From Cytobacillus oceanisediminis 2691 (lineage in GTDB: Bacteria; Bacillota; Bacilli; Bacillales; Cytobacillaceae): a DNA stretch of 64,000 nt. The stretch is taken from contig NZ_VEEP01000004.1 of the NCBI RefSeq assembly GCF_007678455.1, forward strand, positions 248,001 through 312,000, read 5' to 3'. The notes beneath the pieces were generated by a model. The model saw nothing but the letters and a program-made list of their open reading frames with translations. It did not search any database and was not told where the DNA came from. Both the position numbers and the translations under genes were made by a program. Below are positions 27,922-37,456 of the stretch, piece after piece (the stretch's first letter is position 1; every line of letters starts with the position of its first letter).

Positions 27922-28501
27922 CTATATCTGGGTCGTAATGATCTTAATTGGCCTGGGATTTGCGATGATCAACGGCACAATGACAGAGGTGAACGAAGCG
28001 GTCTTTACAGGGGCGAAGGAAGCGATCACGCTGAGTATCGGCTTGATCAGCATCCTTGTTTTCTGGCTGGGCATGATGCGGATCGCTGAGGATTCAGGAT
28101 TATTGTCCAAGCTTTCCAGCTTATTTAAGCCATTTATCTCCAGGCTGTTCCCGGAAGTTCCTCCAAGCCATCCTGCGATGGGCTATATCCTTTCCAACAT
28201 GATCGCGAATATGTTTGGTCTTGGGAATGCGGCTACACCACTCGGAATCAAAGCAATGGAAGAACTGAAAGAGTTGAATGATGGGAAAAACGAAGCCAGC
28301 CGTTCGATGATCACCTTCCTGGCGATCAATACAGCGAGTATTACTCTCATCCCGACCACTGTAATTGCGATCAGGATGAATTATGATTCCGCAAATCCAA
28401 CAGATATAGTGGGACCTACCCTTGTGGCAACTGCGGTTTCAGCAGTTGCAGCGGTACTGATTGACCGGTTCTTTTACTATAGACGGAGCAAAAAGGGGTA
28501 A
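27914..28501 (+). CDS. spmA: Spore maturation protein A
   Basis: 195 residues with five membrane segments and the nucleoside-recognition (Gate) domain pattern, for example SNMIANMFGLGNAATPLGIKAM near residue 95. SpmA and SpmB are needed for full spore core dehydration. It overlaps dacB by 8 nt, and spmB follows after 6 nt. Confidence 0.93.
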   Translation: MVNYIWVVMILIGLGFAMINGTMTEVNEAVFTGAKEAITLSIGLISILVFWLGMMRIAEDSGLLSKLSSLFKPFISRLFPEVPPSHPAMGYILSNMIANMFGLGNAATPLGIKAMEELKELNDGKNEASRSMITFLAINTASITLIPTTVIAIRMNYDSANPTDIVGPTLVATAVSAVAAVLIDRFFYYRRSKKG

Positions 28502-28507
28502 ATCAAA

Positions 28508-29041
28508 ATGGAAATTGTATCCGCAATATCACTATGGTTCATCCCTGTCTTGATCGCTTTCATCCTGATTTATGGAACGTATAAAAAAGTCCCCACATAT
28601 GAAAGTTTTGTAGAAGGGGGCAAGGAAGGGATCAAAATGGCCGTCTCCATCATGCCGTTCCTGGTAGGGATGATGGTCGCAATCGCAGTCTTCAGGGCAT
28701 CGGGAGCACTTGATGTGATGGTGAGCTGGATTCGTCCCGGACTGGAGATGGCAGGGATACCTGCTGAAATCGTTCCGCTCGCGCTGATCAGGCCAATTTC
28801 AGGGACAGCGGCACTAGGAATAACGAGCGACCTGATTAGTGTCCATGGACCGGATTCATTTATTGGTACCCTTGCTGCCACACTGCAGGGAAGTACGGAC
28901 ACTACCTTTTATGTCCTCACTGTATATTTCGGTGCGGTTGGGATCAAAAAGATGGGTGATGCTCTCAAAGTCGGCCTCCTTGCTGACGCAGTGGCAATTA
29001 TAACAGCAATCATTGTTGTGACATTAATGTTTTCAAAATAA
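28508..29041 (+). CDS. spmB: Spore maturation protein B
   Basis: 177 residues, five membrane segments, Gate-domain family. LIRPISGTAALGITSDLI near residue 98 and TLQGSTDTTFYVLTVYFGAVGI near 128 are typical of SpmB. It acts with SpmA in spore core dehydration and heat resistance. It is the last gene of the sigma-E operon and ends before a terminator. Confidence 0.93.
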   Translation: MEIVSAISLWFIPVLIAFILIYGTYKKVPTYESFVEGGKEGIKMAVSIMPFLVGMMVAIAVFRASGALDVMVSWIRPGLEMAGIPAEIVPLALIRPISGTAALGITSDLISVHGPDSFIGTLAATLQGSTDTTFYVLTVYFGAVGIKKMGDALKVGLLADAVAIITAIIVVTLMFSK

Positions 29042-29076
29042 GATATACGAATATGCAAAAAGAATAGTCAAATAGA

Positions 29077-29124
29077 AAATAGAGAAGCTTAGAATATATA
29101 ATGTTCTGAGCTTCTCTATTTTTG
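29077..29124 (+). terminator. Terminator of the dacB operon
   Basis: A long stem with AAATAGAGAAGCT and AGCTTCTCTATTT arms, followed by TTTTTG. Confidence 0.88.
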
Positions 29125-29373
29125 TTAGCAATTAGGAACGTTTCCGCTCTTTTTGAATTCCCCACCCTTTTCTGCCTGCCTGTAATGTAATATTTTAACA
29201 TAGGGAACTCCATGTTTATGTTCCTTTTTTAAATATGGACATAGCTTTGTTTAAAGCTGGATTTTCGCCAATTTGTGACCAAATCGACATTAGGAAGGTG
29301 AAGTTAGGGAAACAATGTTAAAAAAGTATTAACATTCCCGATTTATTTTTCGCTTTTTACACCATTGCTTACT
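29125..29373. other. Gene-free AT-rich interval before rluB
   Basis: No supported coding sequence. A small hairpin, GGAAC (29204-29208) and GTTCC (29220-29224) followed by six T, looks like a weak plus-strand terminator and may mark the end of an unseen short transcript. A 67-codon minus-strand frame here has no ribosome site and overlaps the spmB terminator. Confidence 0.4.
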
Positions 29374-29401
29374 TTGAAATAAGCGAAAGTTATGTCATAA
29401 T
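29374..29401 (+). promoter_or_regulatory. Predicted sigma-A promoter of rluB
   Basis: TTGAAA (29374-29379), 16 nt, CATAAT (29396-29401). Confidence 0.6.
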
Positions 29402-29466
29402 TCATAAGGATGGATTAGATATTTACATAACCCACGGTTAATTGATATTAATTAGGAGTGACCTTC

Positions 29467-30192
29467 ATGGAAAGACTGCAAAAAGTGATTGCTCATGCAG
29501 GAATAGCATCGAGAAGAAAAGCCGAGGAAATGATCCTCGAAGGCAGAGTCAAGGTAAATGGCAGTGTAGTCAAAGAACTTGGCCGCAAGGTGACTTCCTC
29601 TGACCGAGTCGAAGTGGATGGAGTACAAATTGAGGGTGAAGAACCGGTATATTTCTTGTTCTATAAACCTCGCGGAGTCATTTCAAGTGTCCAGGATGAC
29701 AAAGGGCGAAAAGTCGTGACTGACTTTTTCCAGACCATCGAACAGCGCATATATCCTGTAGGGCGGCTGGATTTTGATACATCGGGCCTGCTTTTGTTGA
29801 CGAACGACGGGGAATTCGCGAATTTGCTCATGCATCCCAGCAATGAAATTGACAAGGTTTATGTTGCAAAGGTTAAAGGGATTCCGTCGCGAGAAAAGCT
29901 GACAAGCCTGGCGCGAGGCATTATGCTCGAAGATGGCAAAACCGCACCGGCAAGAACCAAGATGCTGAGTGTGGATAAAAAGAAAGATACTGCTATTGTT
30001 GAAATCACGATTCATGAGGGTCGGAACAGGCAGGTCAGAAGAATGTTCGAGGCAATTGGCCATCCTGTATTGAAACTCAAACGCGAAAAATACGGATTCC
30101 TCACTTTGAATGGTCTGAGAACGGGGGAAATCAGGGAGCTTACACATCACGAAGTGAAACAGCTGCGTGTATTGGCAATGAAAAAATCCTGA
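29467..30192 (+). CDS. rluB: 23S rRNA pseudouridine synthase RluB
   Basis: 241 residues: N-terminal S4 RNA-binding domain (LQKVIAHAGIASRRKAEEMI) and a RsuA/RluB/E/F catalytic domain, with the catalytic Asp in VGRLDFDTSGLLLLTNDG near residue 102. It modifies 23S rRNA near position 2605 in E. coli numbering. ATG 29467 has AGGAG 9 nt upstream; the GTG at 29458 touches that site. The resABC genes follow, as in B. subtilis. Confidence 0.93.
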   Translation: MERLQKVIAHAGIASRRKAEEMILEGRVKVNGSVVKELGRKVTSSDRVEVDGVQIEGEEPVYFLFYKPRGVISSVQDDKGRKVVTDFFQTIEQRIYPVGRLDFDTSGLLLLTNDGEFANLLMHPSNEIDKVYVAKVKGIPSREKLTSLARGIMLEDGKTAPARTKMLSVDKKKDTAIVEITIHEGRNRQVRRMFEAIGHPVLKLKREKYGFLTLNGLRTGEIRELTHHEVKQLRVLAMKKS

Positions 30193-30218
30193 CTTTTCAA
30201 CATGTAAATAGGTATAAT
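30189..30218 (+). promoter_or_regulatory. Candidate promoter of resABC
   Basis: CTGACT (30189-30194), 18 nt, TATAAT (30213-30218); a second TATAAT lies 8 nt downstream. It overlaps the rluB stop codon. Confidence 0.45.
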
Positions 30219-30256
30219 GATATAATAAGGGAGAAATACGGTGGGAGGTTTAGGGA

Positions 30257-30778
30257 ATGAAAAAAAAACGACTAATCACTCGGACAATCATTCTCGCAGT
30301 AATGGCTTTGGCTGTCGGTTATACCCTATATGCCAACATGAATAAGGATAAGAATCACAAAATCGTAGTTGGGAAACCTGCTCCAGACTTTGTCCTCGTT
30401 GATATGGAAGGCAATAAGCACAGGCTTTCTGAATATAAAGGGCAAGGGGTGTTCCTGAACTTCTGGGCAACCTGGTGCAAACCTTGCGAAAGGGAAATGC
30501 CTTATATCGAAAATCAGTACCAGCAGTTCAAGGATCAGGGTGTACAGGTGCTTGCGGTTGATTCAGGTGAAACAGAGCTGGTTGTCAACAGATTCATAGA
30601 CCGAAAAGGACTGAGTTTCCCTGTCATGATAGACGATGGAGCAGTCCAGGCAGCATACGGAATCAATCCGCTTCCAATCACTTTTCTGATTGACAAAGAA
30701 GGCAATGTAGTGAAAAGTCATACCGGGGAATTAACTGAAGAAACAGTCCGTGAATTCATGGAACAGATTAAACCTTAA
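30257..30778 (+). CDS. resA: Thiol-disulfide oxidoreductase ResA
   Basis: 173 residues: an N-terminal membrane anchor (about 8-25) and an extracytoplasmic thioredoxin fold with the redox motif NFWATWCKPCEREMP near residues 70-84 (C-K-P-C), and cis-Pro in INPLPITFLI. ResA reduces the haem-binding cysteines of apocytochrome c for the ResB/ResC lyase system encoded next. Confidence 0.94.
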   Translation: MKKKRLITRTIILAVMALAVGYTLYANMNKDKNHKIVVGKPAPDFVLVDMEGNKHRLSEYKGQGVFLNFWATWCKPCEREMPYIENQYQQFKDQGVQVLAVDSGETELVVNRFIDRKGLSFPVMIDDGAVQAAYGINPLPITFLIDKEGNVVKSHTGELTEETVREFMEQIKP

Positions 30779-30804
30779 AGTAAGGGGAACAGGGAGTTTT
30801 TACT

Positions 30805-32430
30805 ATGAAAGAAGTAAAATGTGAGTGCGGCCATGTCAATCCGCAGGGAACGATCCTTTGTGAATCTTGCGGAAGAGTGCTTGAGGAAAAAGAGAAAGAA
30901 AAGCAGCTTCTTGACATGCGCTATGAGGGAAGCGCCCGTCGTTCACAAACTTATAACAAGACGATAATCGATAAGATCTGGAATTTCTTTTCATCGGTGA
31001 AAGTGGGGGTATGGCTGATTGTCATCCTCCTGATTGCATCTTCATTAGGGACAATTTTCCCGCAGGAAATGTACATTCCGCCTGTAATGCCTGCCTCGGA
31101 ATACTATGAAGAAAAATATGGCTGGCTTGGCAAGCTTTATTATGATCTTGGATTCCATAACTTATACAGTTCCTGGTGGTATTTGATCCTGATCGCTGCT
31201 CTTGGCATTTCACTTGTAATTGCTAGTCTTGACAGGGTGGTTCCATTATATAGGTCCCTGAAAAAACAAAGGGTATCAAGACATGAGAGTTTCTTGAAAC
31301 GCCAGAGAATGTTCAGTGTGCATGAAGCTGAATTGTCCGGTGAGGGAACGGAGAAAATCAAAGGGAATTTAGCGAAAAAGGGATATAAACTGCGTGAGGA
31401 AAACGGTGATCTCCTTGCTGAAAAAAACCGCTTTTCCAGGTGGGGGCCTTATGTTAACCACCTCGGCCTGATCATTTTTTTGATTGGCGGTATGCTCCGC
31501 TTCGTACCGGGAATGTATGTAGATGAAATTCTTTGGTTAAGGGAAGGCGAAACGAAATCGATTCCTGGTACTGAAGGACGTTATTATCTGAAAAACAATC
31601 AATTTATCTTCGAAGTATATGACAAGGATAAAGATGAGAAAGTCTTCAAGGATGCCATCAATAAGGTTGGTACGGTTGTTAAAAACTATCAGACGAATGC
31701 CACTCTATACGAGAGGCAGGGGGATATTGTCCCTGGAGAAAAACCTGAGCTTGAAAAGGTCCGTGACCAGGCGATTCAGGTTAATAAGCCTTTGAAAGTA
31801 GATGGTTACGCCCTGTACCAGGTGGATTATAAGCTTGGTGAAATGAGCAAGATGGCATTCAAGCTCGAGAATAAAAAGACAAAAGAACAATTTGGCGATG
31901 TCCAAGTAGATTTATATGATCCTAAAATGAACTATGATTTAGGAAATGGATACAAGGTTGAAGTCATGAGCTATTTCCCGGATTTTGAGTTCAATGAAGA
32001 TGGGGAGCCTGCGACGAAATCACGTATTCCAAATAATCCTGCCTTCATCTTCAAAATGTTCACCCCTGAAAAGCCGGATGGCGAAGTCAGCTTCGTTGCG
32101 ATCAGGCAGAATCTTGAGCCTTTAGGCGAAAATGATTACAAGATGTCATTTGCAGGAATCGAAACGAAGAATGTAACGGCCCTGACTGTCAGAAAAGACC
32201 TCACACTGTGGATTATCGGTCTTGGAGGATTGATCTTCATGATCGGCGTCGTCCAGGGTGCATACTGGAACCATCGTCGCCTATGGTTAAGAAGAATCAA
32301 TGGCCAGATTTGGACAGCCGCTCACACAAATAAAAACTGGCATGGTTTGAAGAGGGAGCTTGATGATGTCTTTGCTGATTCAGGAATCGATGCTCCAGAA
32401 GACCAGGACGCCGAAGATAAAAAGGAGTAA
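30805..32430 (+). CDS. resB: Cytochrome c biogenesis protein ResB
   Basis: 541 residues. The N-terminus has a four-cysteine zinc-ribbon-like motif (CECG then CESCG, residues 5-20). Four membrane segments follow (about 71-90, 125-145, 218-236 and 472-492) with a large external domain between the last two. ResB and ResC form the system II haem exporter and ligase. The spacing of 26 nt after resA and 12 nt before resC indicates one operon. Confidence 0.93.
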   Translation: MKEVKCECGHVNPQGTILCESCGRVLEEKEKEKQLLDMRYEGSARRSQTYNKTIIDKIWNFFSSVKVGVWLIVILLIASSLGTIFPQEMYIPPVMPASEYYEEKYGWLGKLYYDLGFHNLYSSWWYLILIAALGISLVIASLDRVVPLYRSLKKQRVSRHESFLKRQRMFSVHEAELSGEGTEKIKGNLAKKGYKLREENGDLLAEKNRFSRWGPYVNHLGLIIFLIGGMLRFVPGMYVDEILWLREGETKSIPGTEGRYYLKNNQFIFEVYDKDKDEKVFKDAINKVGTVVKNYQTNATLYERQGDIVPGEKPELEKVRDQAIQVNKPLKVDGYALYQVDYKLGEMSKMAFKLENKKTKEQFGDVQVDLYDPKMNYDLGNGYKVEVMSYFPDFEFNEDGEPATKSRIPNNPAFIFKMFTPEKPDGEVSFVAIRQNLEPLGENDYKMSFAGIETKNVTALTVRKDLTLWIIGLGGLIFMIGVVQGAYWNHRRLWLRRINGQIWTAAHTNKNWHGLKRELDDVFADSGIDAPEDQDAEDKKE

Positions 32431-32442
32431 GGAGGGAATATA

Positions 32443-33630
32443 ATGGTTGAGTTAAGTTCGAACTTTCTGTTTACAGCTTTTATCCTCTATTTAGTCGGTA
32501 TTTTGTTTTTTGGGGGAGCGATCAAGGATAAGAGACATGCCGATAAAAAAGGTGGCCCGAATAGATGGGCAAAGATTGGGATCATTGTAACGATTGCAGG
32601 TTTCCTCTCCCAGTTGACATTTTTCATCTTAAGATGGATTGCATCCGGCCACGCGCCGGTCAGCAATCTGTTTGAGTTTACGACATTCTTCGGCATGTCA
32701 TTGGTAGGCGCCTTCATCATTATTTATTTCATGTATAAAACGCCATTGCTGGGCTTGTTCACACTGCCGGTAGCTGCTTTGATCATTGCTTATGGAAGCA
32801 TGTTCCCAAGGGATGTCACACCATTGATTCCGGCATTGCAGAGTTATTGGCTTCATATTCACGTAACCACTACAGCGATCGGGCAGGCAATCCTGGCAGT
32901 GAGTTTTGCTGCCGGCCTGATTTACCTTGTTAAAAGTGTAGACCAGACGAAGAGAACCAAAAGTAACATCTGGCTGGAAGTTGTCTTGTTTGGGTTGATC
33001 AGTACACTCGGATTTGTGTTTGTATCAAGCTACTTTGCAGCAACGGACTATTCAGCGAACTTCAACTATGTAAATAAAGAAGGTCAGCCTGCGACAGAGA
33101 AATACACGATTCCTGCCATCGTTGGACCTCATCAGTATGAACTTACTGACAAAAATCGTTTTGAACCAATGTTCGAGACACCTGCCATCATCAGTGCGAA
33201 GAAATTGAATACGGTTATTTGGTCACTTGCGGCGGGTATAGTATTATATGCTTTAATTAGACTTATCCTGCGTAAGCGCGTAGCAGCTGCCCTTCAGCCT
33301 TGGACGAAGAATATCAACCTGGATCTTGTGGATGAAATCGGCTATCGTTCCGTGCTGATCGGATTCCCGGTCTTTACGCTCGGAGGCCTGATTTTTGCCA
33401 TGATCTGGGCACAAATTGCCTGGACAAGATTCTGGGGTTGGGACCCGAAAGAGGTTTGGGCACTGATCACCTGGCTGTTCTATGCAGCGTTCCTTCATTT
33501 GCGCCTTTCAAAAGGGTGGCATGGAGAAAAATCAGCATGGCTTGCGGTCATCGGTTTTATCATCATCATGTTCAATCTTGTAGCGGTTAACCTTGTTATC
33601 GCAGGACTGCATTCATACGCAGGTTCCTGA
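32443..33630 (+). CDS. resC: Cytochrome c biogenesis protein ResC (CcsA)
   Basis: 395 residues, about eight membrane segments. The haem-handling tryptophan-rich motif [24 protein letters not shown] near residue 327 is intact, and conserved histidines are present in [15 protein letters not shown] and in the GWHGEKSAW loop. It partners ResB. A terminator follows, separating resABC from resDE. Confidence 0.94.
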   Translation: MVELSSNFLFTAFILYLVGILFFGGAIKDKRHADKKGGPNRWAKIGIIVTIAGFLSQLTFFILRWIASGHAPVSNLFEFTTFFGMSLVGAFIIIYFMYKTPLLGLFTLPVAALIIAYGSMFPRDVTPLIPALQSYWLHIHVTTTAIGQAILAVSFAAGLIYLVKSVDQTKRTKSNIWLEVVLFGLISTLGFVFVSSYFAATDYSANFNYVNKEGQPATEKYTIPAIVGPHQYELTDKNRFEPMFETPAIISAKKLNTVIWSLAAGIVLYALIRLILRKRVAAALQPWTKNINLDLVDEIGYRSVLIGFPVFTLGGLIFAMIWAQIAWTRFWGWDPKEVWALITWLFYAAFLHLRLSKGWHGEKSAWLAVIGFIIIMFNLVAVNLVIAGLHSYAGS

Positions 33631-33650
33631 TTTGTGTCAAAATATTGACA

Positions 33651-33681
33651 GCCTTCACTGTTTTAAGTGAAGGCCTTTTTT
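33651..33681 (+). terminator. Terminator between resC and resD
   Basis: GCCTTCACT and AGTGAAGGC arms followed by a T7 run. In B. subtilis resDE can be read through from resA as well as from its own promoter. Confidence 0.85.
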
Positions 33682-33742
33682 AAAAAAGCATGGAAAGAAT
33701 ACTCTTGTTTATGTAAAATAATCGCAGGGAGGGATATACCTT

Positions 33743-34459
33743 ATGGAAAAAGAAGTGAAGATTTTAGTAGTTGATGATGAAGAAAGAATCAGAAGATTAT
33801 TGAAGATGTATCTTGAAAGAGAGAACTATATAATTGATGAAGCAGAAGACGGAAATGAAGCGCTGGCGAAATCGCTTGCAAACGATTACGACGTCATCCT
33901 GCTTGATTTGATGATGCCTGGGAAAGACGGAATCGAGGTTTGTCGTGACCTTCGTGAAAAGAAGTCGACTCCTGTCATCATGCTCACAGCTAAAGGTGAG
34001 GAAGTGAACAGGGTACAGGGGTTCGAGGTTGGAACAGATGATTACATCGTTAAACCATTTAGCCCGCGTGAGGTGGTATTGCGTGTCAAGGCAATGCTCC
34101 GACGTTCTTCCAGCACTAGCTACCTGCAGACTGAAACGACTGCAAAAGATGTGATTGTTTTCCCTCATTTAACCATTGATAATGATGCCCATAGGGTTTT
34201 AGCAGATGGCAAAGAGGTTAGCTTGACTCCTAAGGAATATGAATTGCTTTATTTCCTTGCAAAAGCTCCGGATAAAGTTTTTGACAGGGAGCAATTATTG
34301 AAGGAAGTATGGCATTATGAATTCTTTGGTGATTTGCGCACAGTAGACACGCATGTAAAAAGATTACGTGAGAAGTTGAATAAAGTATCTGAACAGGCTG
34401 CTAAAATGATTGTTACAGTCTGGGGGGTTGGCTACAAGTTCGAGGTAGTCAATGAATGA
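33743..34459 (+). CDS. resD: Response regulator ResD
   Basis: 238 residues, OmpR/PhoB class. The receiver domain has the acidic pair D11-D12, phosphoacceptor D55 (VILLDLMMPG), Thr in MLTAKGEE and Lys in YIVKPFSPRE. The C-terminal winged helix has LTPKEYELLYFLAK and VDTHVKRLREKLNK. It controls aerobic and anaerobic respiration genes. Its stop overlaps the resE start (ATGA). Confidence 0.94.
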   Translation: MEKEVKILVVDDEERIRRLLKMYLERENYIIDEAEDGNEALAKSLANDYDVILLDLMMPGKDGIEVCRDLREKKSTPVIMLTAKGEEVNRVQGFEVGTDDYIVKPFSPREVVLRVKAMLRRSSSTSYLQTETTAKDVIVFPHLTIDNDAHRVLADGKEVSLTPKEYELLYFLAKAPDKVFDREQLLKEVWHYEFFGDLRTVDTHVKRLREKLNKVSEQAAKMIVTVWGVGYKFEVVNE

Positions 34460-36243
34460 TGTTTTGGCGAAGCGTAGTAGGTAAGCTTTGGATTACCATT
34501 CTTTTGCTCGTTTCATTCGTATTGTTCATCCTGACAGTCATGCTGATGGAATTCTTTGAAAACTATCATATAAATGAGACTCGTAAAGATATGACCAATA
34601 CGGCTGAAAAAATCGCCAGGGTGCTTGAAGACCACCCTGGCAACGAAGAAGGTCTAGGCCTTGAGATCGCATGGGAAATGGTCGATGACAATGCAAGGGT
34701 CACGGTCATCAGGGATCAAAATACTTATTTTTATTCCCCTGGCAGTGAGGAAGCAGCTCATGTGCCGATATCCTTTTTTACAAAAGACAAAGATCTTTCT
34801 GAAGTTTTCGAAAGAGACAAGACAGTGGATATTATTACTTCATTGCCCGGTGTTTCTAATAAGGTAGATGATACCCAATATTTAATGATTGGGGTACCGC
34901 TGCATCAGTATGAAAAAGGAAATGGCGCTGTTTTTATTTATCAGTCCTTAGCTGTCATGCAAGAAACAACACGCCTGACCACGAAATTCATCCTGCTTGC
35001 AGCAGGTGTTGCGATTGTCCTTACGACCATCTTTGCTTTCTTCCTATCGACAAGGATTACCTCTCCATTAAGGAAAATGAGAGAGGCGGCCTTTGAAGTC
35101 GCCAGGGGTAAGTTTGACACTAAGGTGCCGATCCTCACCCATGATGAAATTGGCGAATTAGCCACGGCCTTCAATCAGATGGGCCGGCAGCTGAAATTCA
35201 ACATGAACGCACTGAGCCAGGAAAAGGAACAGCTGACAAGCATCCTCAGCTCTATGGCGGATGGGGTAATCACCTTCAATCGCGACGGTACGATCCTGAT
35301 TACGAATCCTCCTGCGGAGATTTTCCTTAGATATTGGTATTATGAGCAAGGCCTTGCATCAGAGAATACAGATGCAGTCCCTTCCGAAGTCATGGAGTTA
35401 TTCCAGCTGGCAGTCAATACGGAGAAAGAACAAGTTGGCGAAATCACTGCCCAGGGAAGGACATGGGTCATCATTGTCAGTCCCCTTTATAATAAGCGGT
35501 TCATCCGTGGTGCAGTGGCCGTAGTAAGGGACATGACCGAGGAAAGAAAGCTCGACAAAATGAGGGAAGATTTTATCGCAAATGTTTCGCATGAACTGCG
35601 AACACCGATTTCGATGATGCAGGGGTACAGTGAAGCGATTGTCGATGATATCGCCCAGACAGATGAAGAGAAGAAGGAAATGGCTAAAGTCATTTACGAT
35701 GAGTCCCTCAGAATGGGCCGTCTCGTTAATGAACTCCTTGATTTAGCCCGCATGCAAGCAGGACATATCCTGCTCAATGTGGAGTCAGTCGAATTGGAAC
35801 CATATATCAACCGGGTCATCCGCAAGTTCCAAGGTCTTGCGAAGGATAAAGGAATTGACCTGTCTGCACAGCTTGAAGCAGAGGAACCGCACTTCCGCTT
35901 TGACCCCGACAGAATCGAGCAGGTACTGACGAATCTAATCGATAATGCCATCAGGCATGTGCCGGATTCAGCGGCAGTTGATATCAAAGCGAGAACCGAC
36001 GAACGCGGCTTGTATTTCGAAGTCAGCGACCAGGGGCCAGGCATTCCTGAAGAAGACTTGCCGTTCCTGTTCGAACGCTTTTACAAGGGTGATAAGTCAA
36101 GAACACGAGGAGTTTCCGGAACGGGTCTGGGACTGGCTATCGCCAAAAATATCATCGACGCACATCGAGGTATTATCTCTGTAAAAAGCAAACTAGGACA
36201 AGGTACGACATTTTCCTTTTTCATCCCTCGAAATATCGAATAA
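34456..36243 (+). CDS. resE: Sensor histidine kinase ResE
   Basis: 595 residues: membrane segment about 10-31, extracytoplasmic sensor region, second membrane segment about 173-197, HAMP (198-250), PAS-like region (260-370), H-box FIANVSHELRTPISMM near 376, then N, G1 (DQGPGIPEEDLP) and G2 (GTGLGLAIAKNI) boxes. It phosphorylates ResD under oxygen limitation. It is translationally coupled to resD by a 4-nt overlap. Confidence 0.94.
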   Translation: MMFWRSVVGKLWITILLLVSFVLFILTVMLMEFFENYHINETRKDMTNTAEKIARVLEDHPGNEEGLGLEIAWEMVDDNARVTVIRDQNTYFYSPGSEEAAHVPISFFTKDKDLSEVFERDKTVDIITSLPGVSNKVDDTQYLMIGVPLHQYEKGNGAVFIYQSLAVMQETTRLTTKFILLAAGVAIVLTTIFAFFLSTRITSPLRKMREAAFEVARGKFDTKVPILTHDEIGELATAFNQMGRQLKFNMNALSQEKEQLTSILSSMADGVITFNRDGTILITNPPAEIFLRYWYYEQGLASENTDAVPSEVMELFQLAVNTEKEQVGEITAQGRTWVIIVSPLYNKRFIRGAVAVVRDMTEERKLDKMREDFIANVSHELRTPISMMQGYSEAIVDDIAQTDEEKKEMAKVIYDESLRMGRLVNELLDLARMQAGHILLNVESVELEPYINRVIRKFQGLAKDKGIDLSAQLEAEEPHFRFDPDRIEQVLTNLIDNAIRHVPDSAAVDIKARTDERGLYFEVSDQGPGIPEEDLPFLFERFYKGDKSRTRGVSGTGLGLAIAKNIIDAHRGIISVKSKLGQGTTFSFFIPRNIE

Positions 36244-36268
36244 CTTGCCGACTATTCTTGATTCACAA

Positions 36269-36285
36269 GGAACAATGATTGTTCC
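36269..36285. repeat. Perfect 17-nt palindrome after resE
   Basis: GGAACAAT-G-ATTGTTCC lies between the resE stop and its terminator. It could be an extra 3' UTR hairpin or a protein-binding site. Confidence 0.5.
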
Positions 36286-36292
36286 CGCAAGA

Positions 36293-36329
36293 GGCTGCCC
36301 AAATCTCATCAGATTGTGGCAGCCTTTTT
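36293..36329 (+). terminator. Terminator of resDE
   Basis: GGCTGCC and GGCAGCC outer arms with an inner AATCT/AGATT stem, then T5. Confidence 0.88.
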
Positions 36330-36400
36330 GTATTTTCATCAGCTTATTTCGATCCGTTTTATTCTGGTGTTCGCGTATTGCTCTTGGCGAAGGGGATATT

Positions 36401-36764
36401 GTCCCACTGCCGGACAGGACCGGGAAAGGATCAGGAAAAGTGTCCGTCATCCAGGCTATGATGGACAGAAATAGCGAAGAATTCTGGAAAAATGTCCGTC
36501 ATAATGGTGATGACGGACGGAAATACCGGAGAATCCTGCAAAAGTGTCCATCATAAAGGTGATGACGGACGGAAATAGTGAAGAATCCTGAAAAAAGTGT
36601 CCATCATAATGGTGATGACGGACGGAAATAGCGAAGAATCATGAAAAACTGTCCATCATGAAGGTGATGACGGCCAGAATTAGCAAAGAATCCAGGAAAA
36701 GTGTCCCTCGTCTACGCGCTGACGGACAAAAACACTAAAAAAGCAAGAAAAAGTGTCCGTCATG
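36401..36764. repeat. 52-bp tandem repeat array (array 2), about 7 units
   Basis: GTCCRTC recurs at 36442, 36494, 36546, 36599, 36651, 36703 and 36754, giving spacings of 52, 52, 53, 52, 52 and 51 nt; a shortened copy starts at 36401. The intact units carry a dyad GTCCRTCAT-N7-ATGACGGAC, followed by a purine-rich linker (GGAAATAGCGAAGAAT). Units decay toward the 3' end. The array fills the space between the resE terminator and the sigX promoter. It is unrelated in sequence to the array at 17032 but has the same period. Confidence 0.93.
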
Positions 36765-36847
36765 TATTCAACCACTCACTACAAGACAAATATATTTCCC
36801 TTCGGAAAAACCCTTTCATTTCCAATCTAAAAATAATATAGTTAATA

Positions 36848-36873
36848 TGAAACTTTCTTATCTATTTTACGAC
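36848..36873 (+). promoter_or_regulatory. Autoregulatory sigma-X promoter of sigX
   Basis: TGAAAC (36848-36853), 16 nt, CGAC (36870-36873), close to the ECF sigma-X pattern TGTAAC-N17-CGAC. sigX autoregulation is known in B. subtilis. Confidence 0.7.
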
Positions 36874-36904
36874 TAATCTAATGAATGCGGAGGCGAAAAG
36901 ACCT

Positions 36905-37456
36905 ATGAACTCCGTTTTTGATGAATTGTATCAAAAATATCATCATGACGTTTTTCAATTTTTATTTTATATGGTGAAAAGCAGGGAATTGGCAGAGGAC
37001 CTTGTTCAGGAAGTATACATCCGTGTTCTCAAGGCTTATGACAGGTTCGAAGGGAAAAGCAGTGAAAAAACCTGGCTGTTTTCTATCGCGAAGAATGTCG
37101 CGATCGATCATTTCCGAAAACAGAAGGGCTGGAAGCAGCGATTGCTTGAAACCTTCGATATGTCTGCACGGCAGGTAAGGGATGAGCAGCCGCTGCCGGA
37201 GGAAATGGCGCTTCAAAGTGAAGAAATCCAAATGATGTACAAGTGCCTCGATCAATGCACAGTCGACCAGCGTATGGTCATCATCATGCGCTATATACAT
37301 GAACTGACGATATCCGAGACGGCCGAAGCTTTATCGTGGACGGAAAGCAAGGTCAAGACTACACAGCACCGTGCTTTGAAGACACTGAAAAAGCTTATGG
37401 AAGAAATGATTGAAAAGGAAGGGATGACTAGTGAAAAAGTCACAGCTAAGCGATAA
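36905..37456 (+). CDS. sigX: ECF RNA polymerase sigma factor SigX
   Basis: 183 residues with sigma region 2 (YHHDVFQFLFYMVKSRELAEDLVQEVYIRVLKAY; EKTWLFSIAKNVAIDHFRKQK) and region 4 (TISETAEALSWTESKVKTTQHRALKTL). It directs cell-envelope charge modification genes against cationic peptides. The start at 36905 fits the family; an in-frame ATG at 36881 lacks a ribosome site. It overlaps rsiX by 26 nt and follows resE as in B. subtilis. Confidence 0.92.
   Translation: MNSVFDELYQKYHHDVFQFLFYMVKSRELAEDLVQEVYIRVLKAYDRFEGKSSEKTWLFSIAKNVAIDHFRKQKGWKQRLLETFDMSARQVRDEQPLPEEMALQSEEIQMMYKCLDQCTVDQRMVIIMRYIHELTISETAEALSWTESKVKTTQHRALKTLKKLMEEMIEKEGMTSEKVTAKR

Noticed and set aside
29010-29213. 67-codon minus-strand frame beyond spmB
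   Set aside because: It overlaps the spmB terminator and 3' end, lacks a ribosome site and has an unconvincing composition.
36245-36556. 103-codon plus-strand frame covering the resE terminator and array 2
   Set aside because: It starts inside a terminator region without a ribosome site and runs through noncoding repeats.
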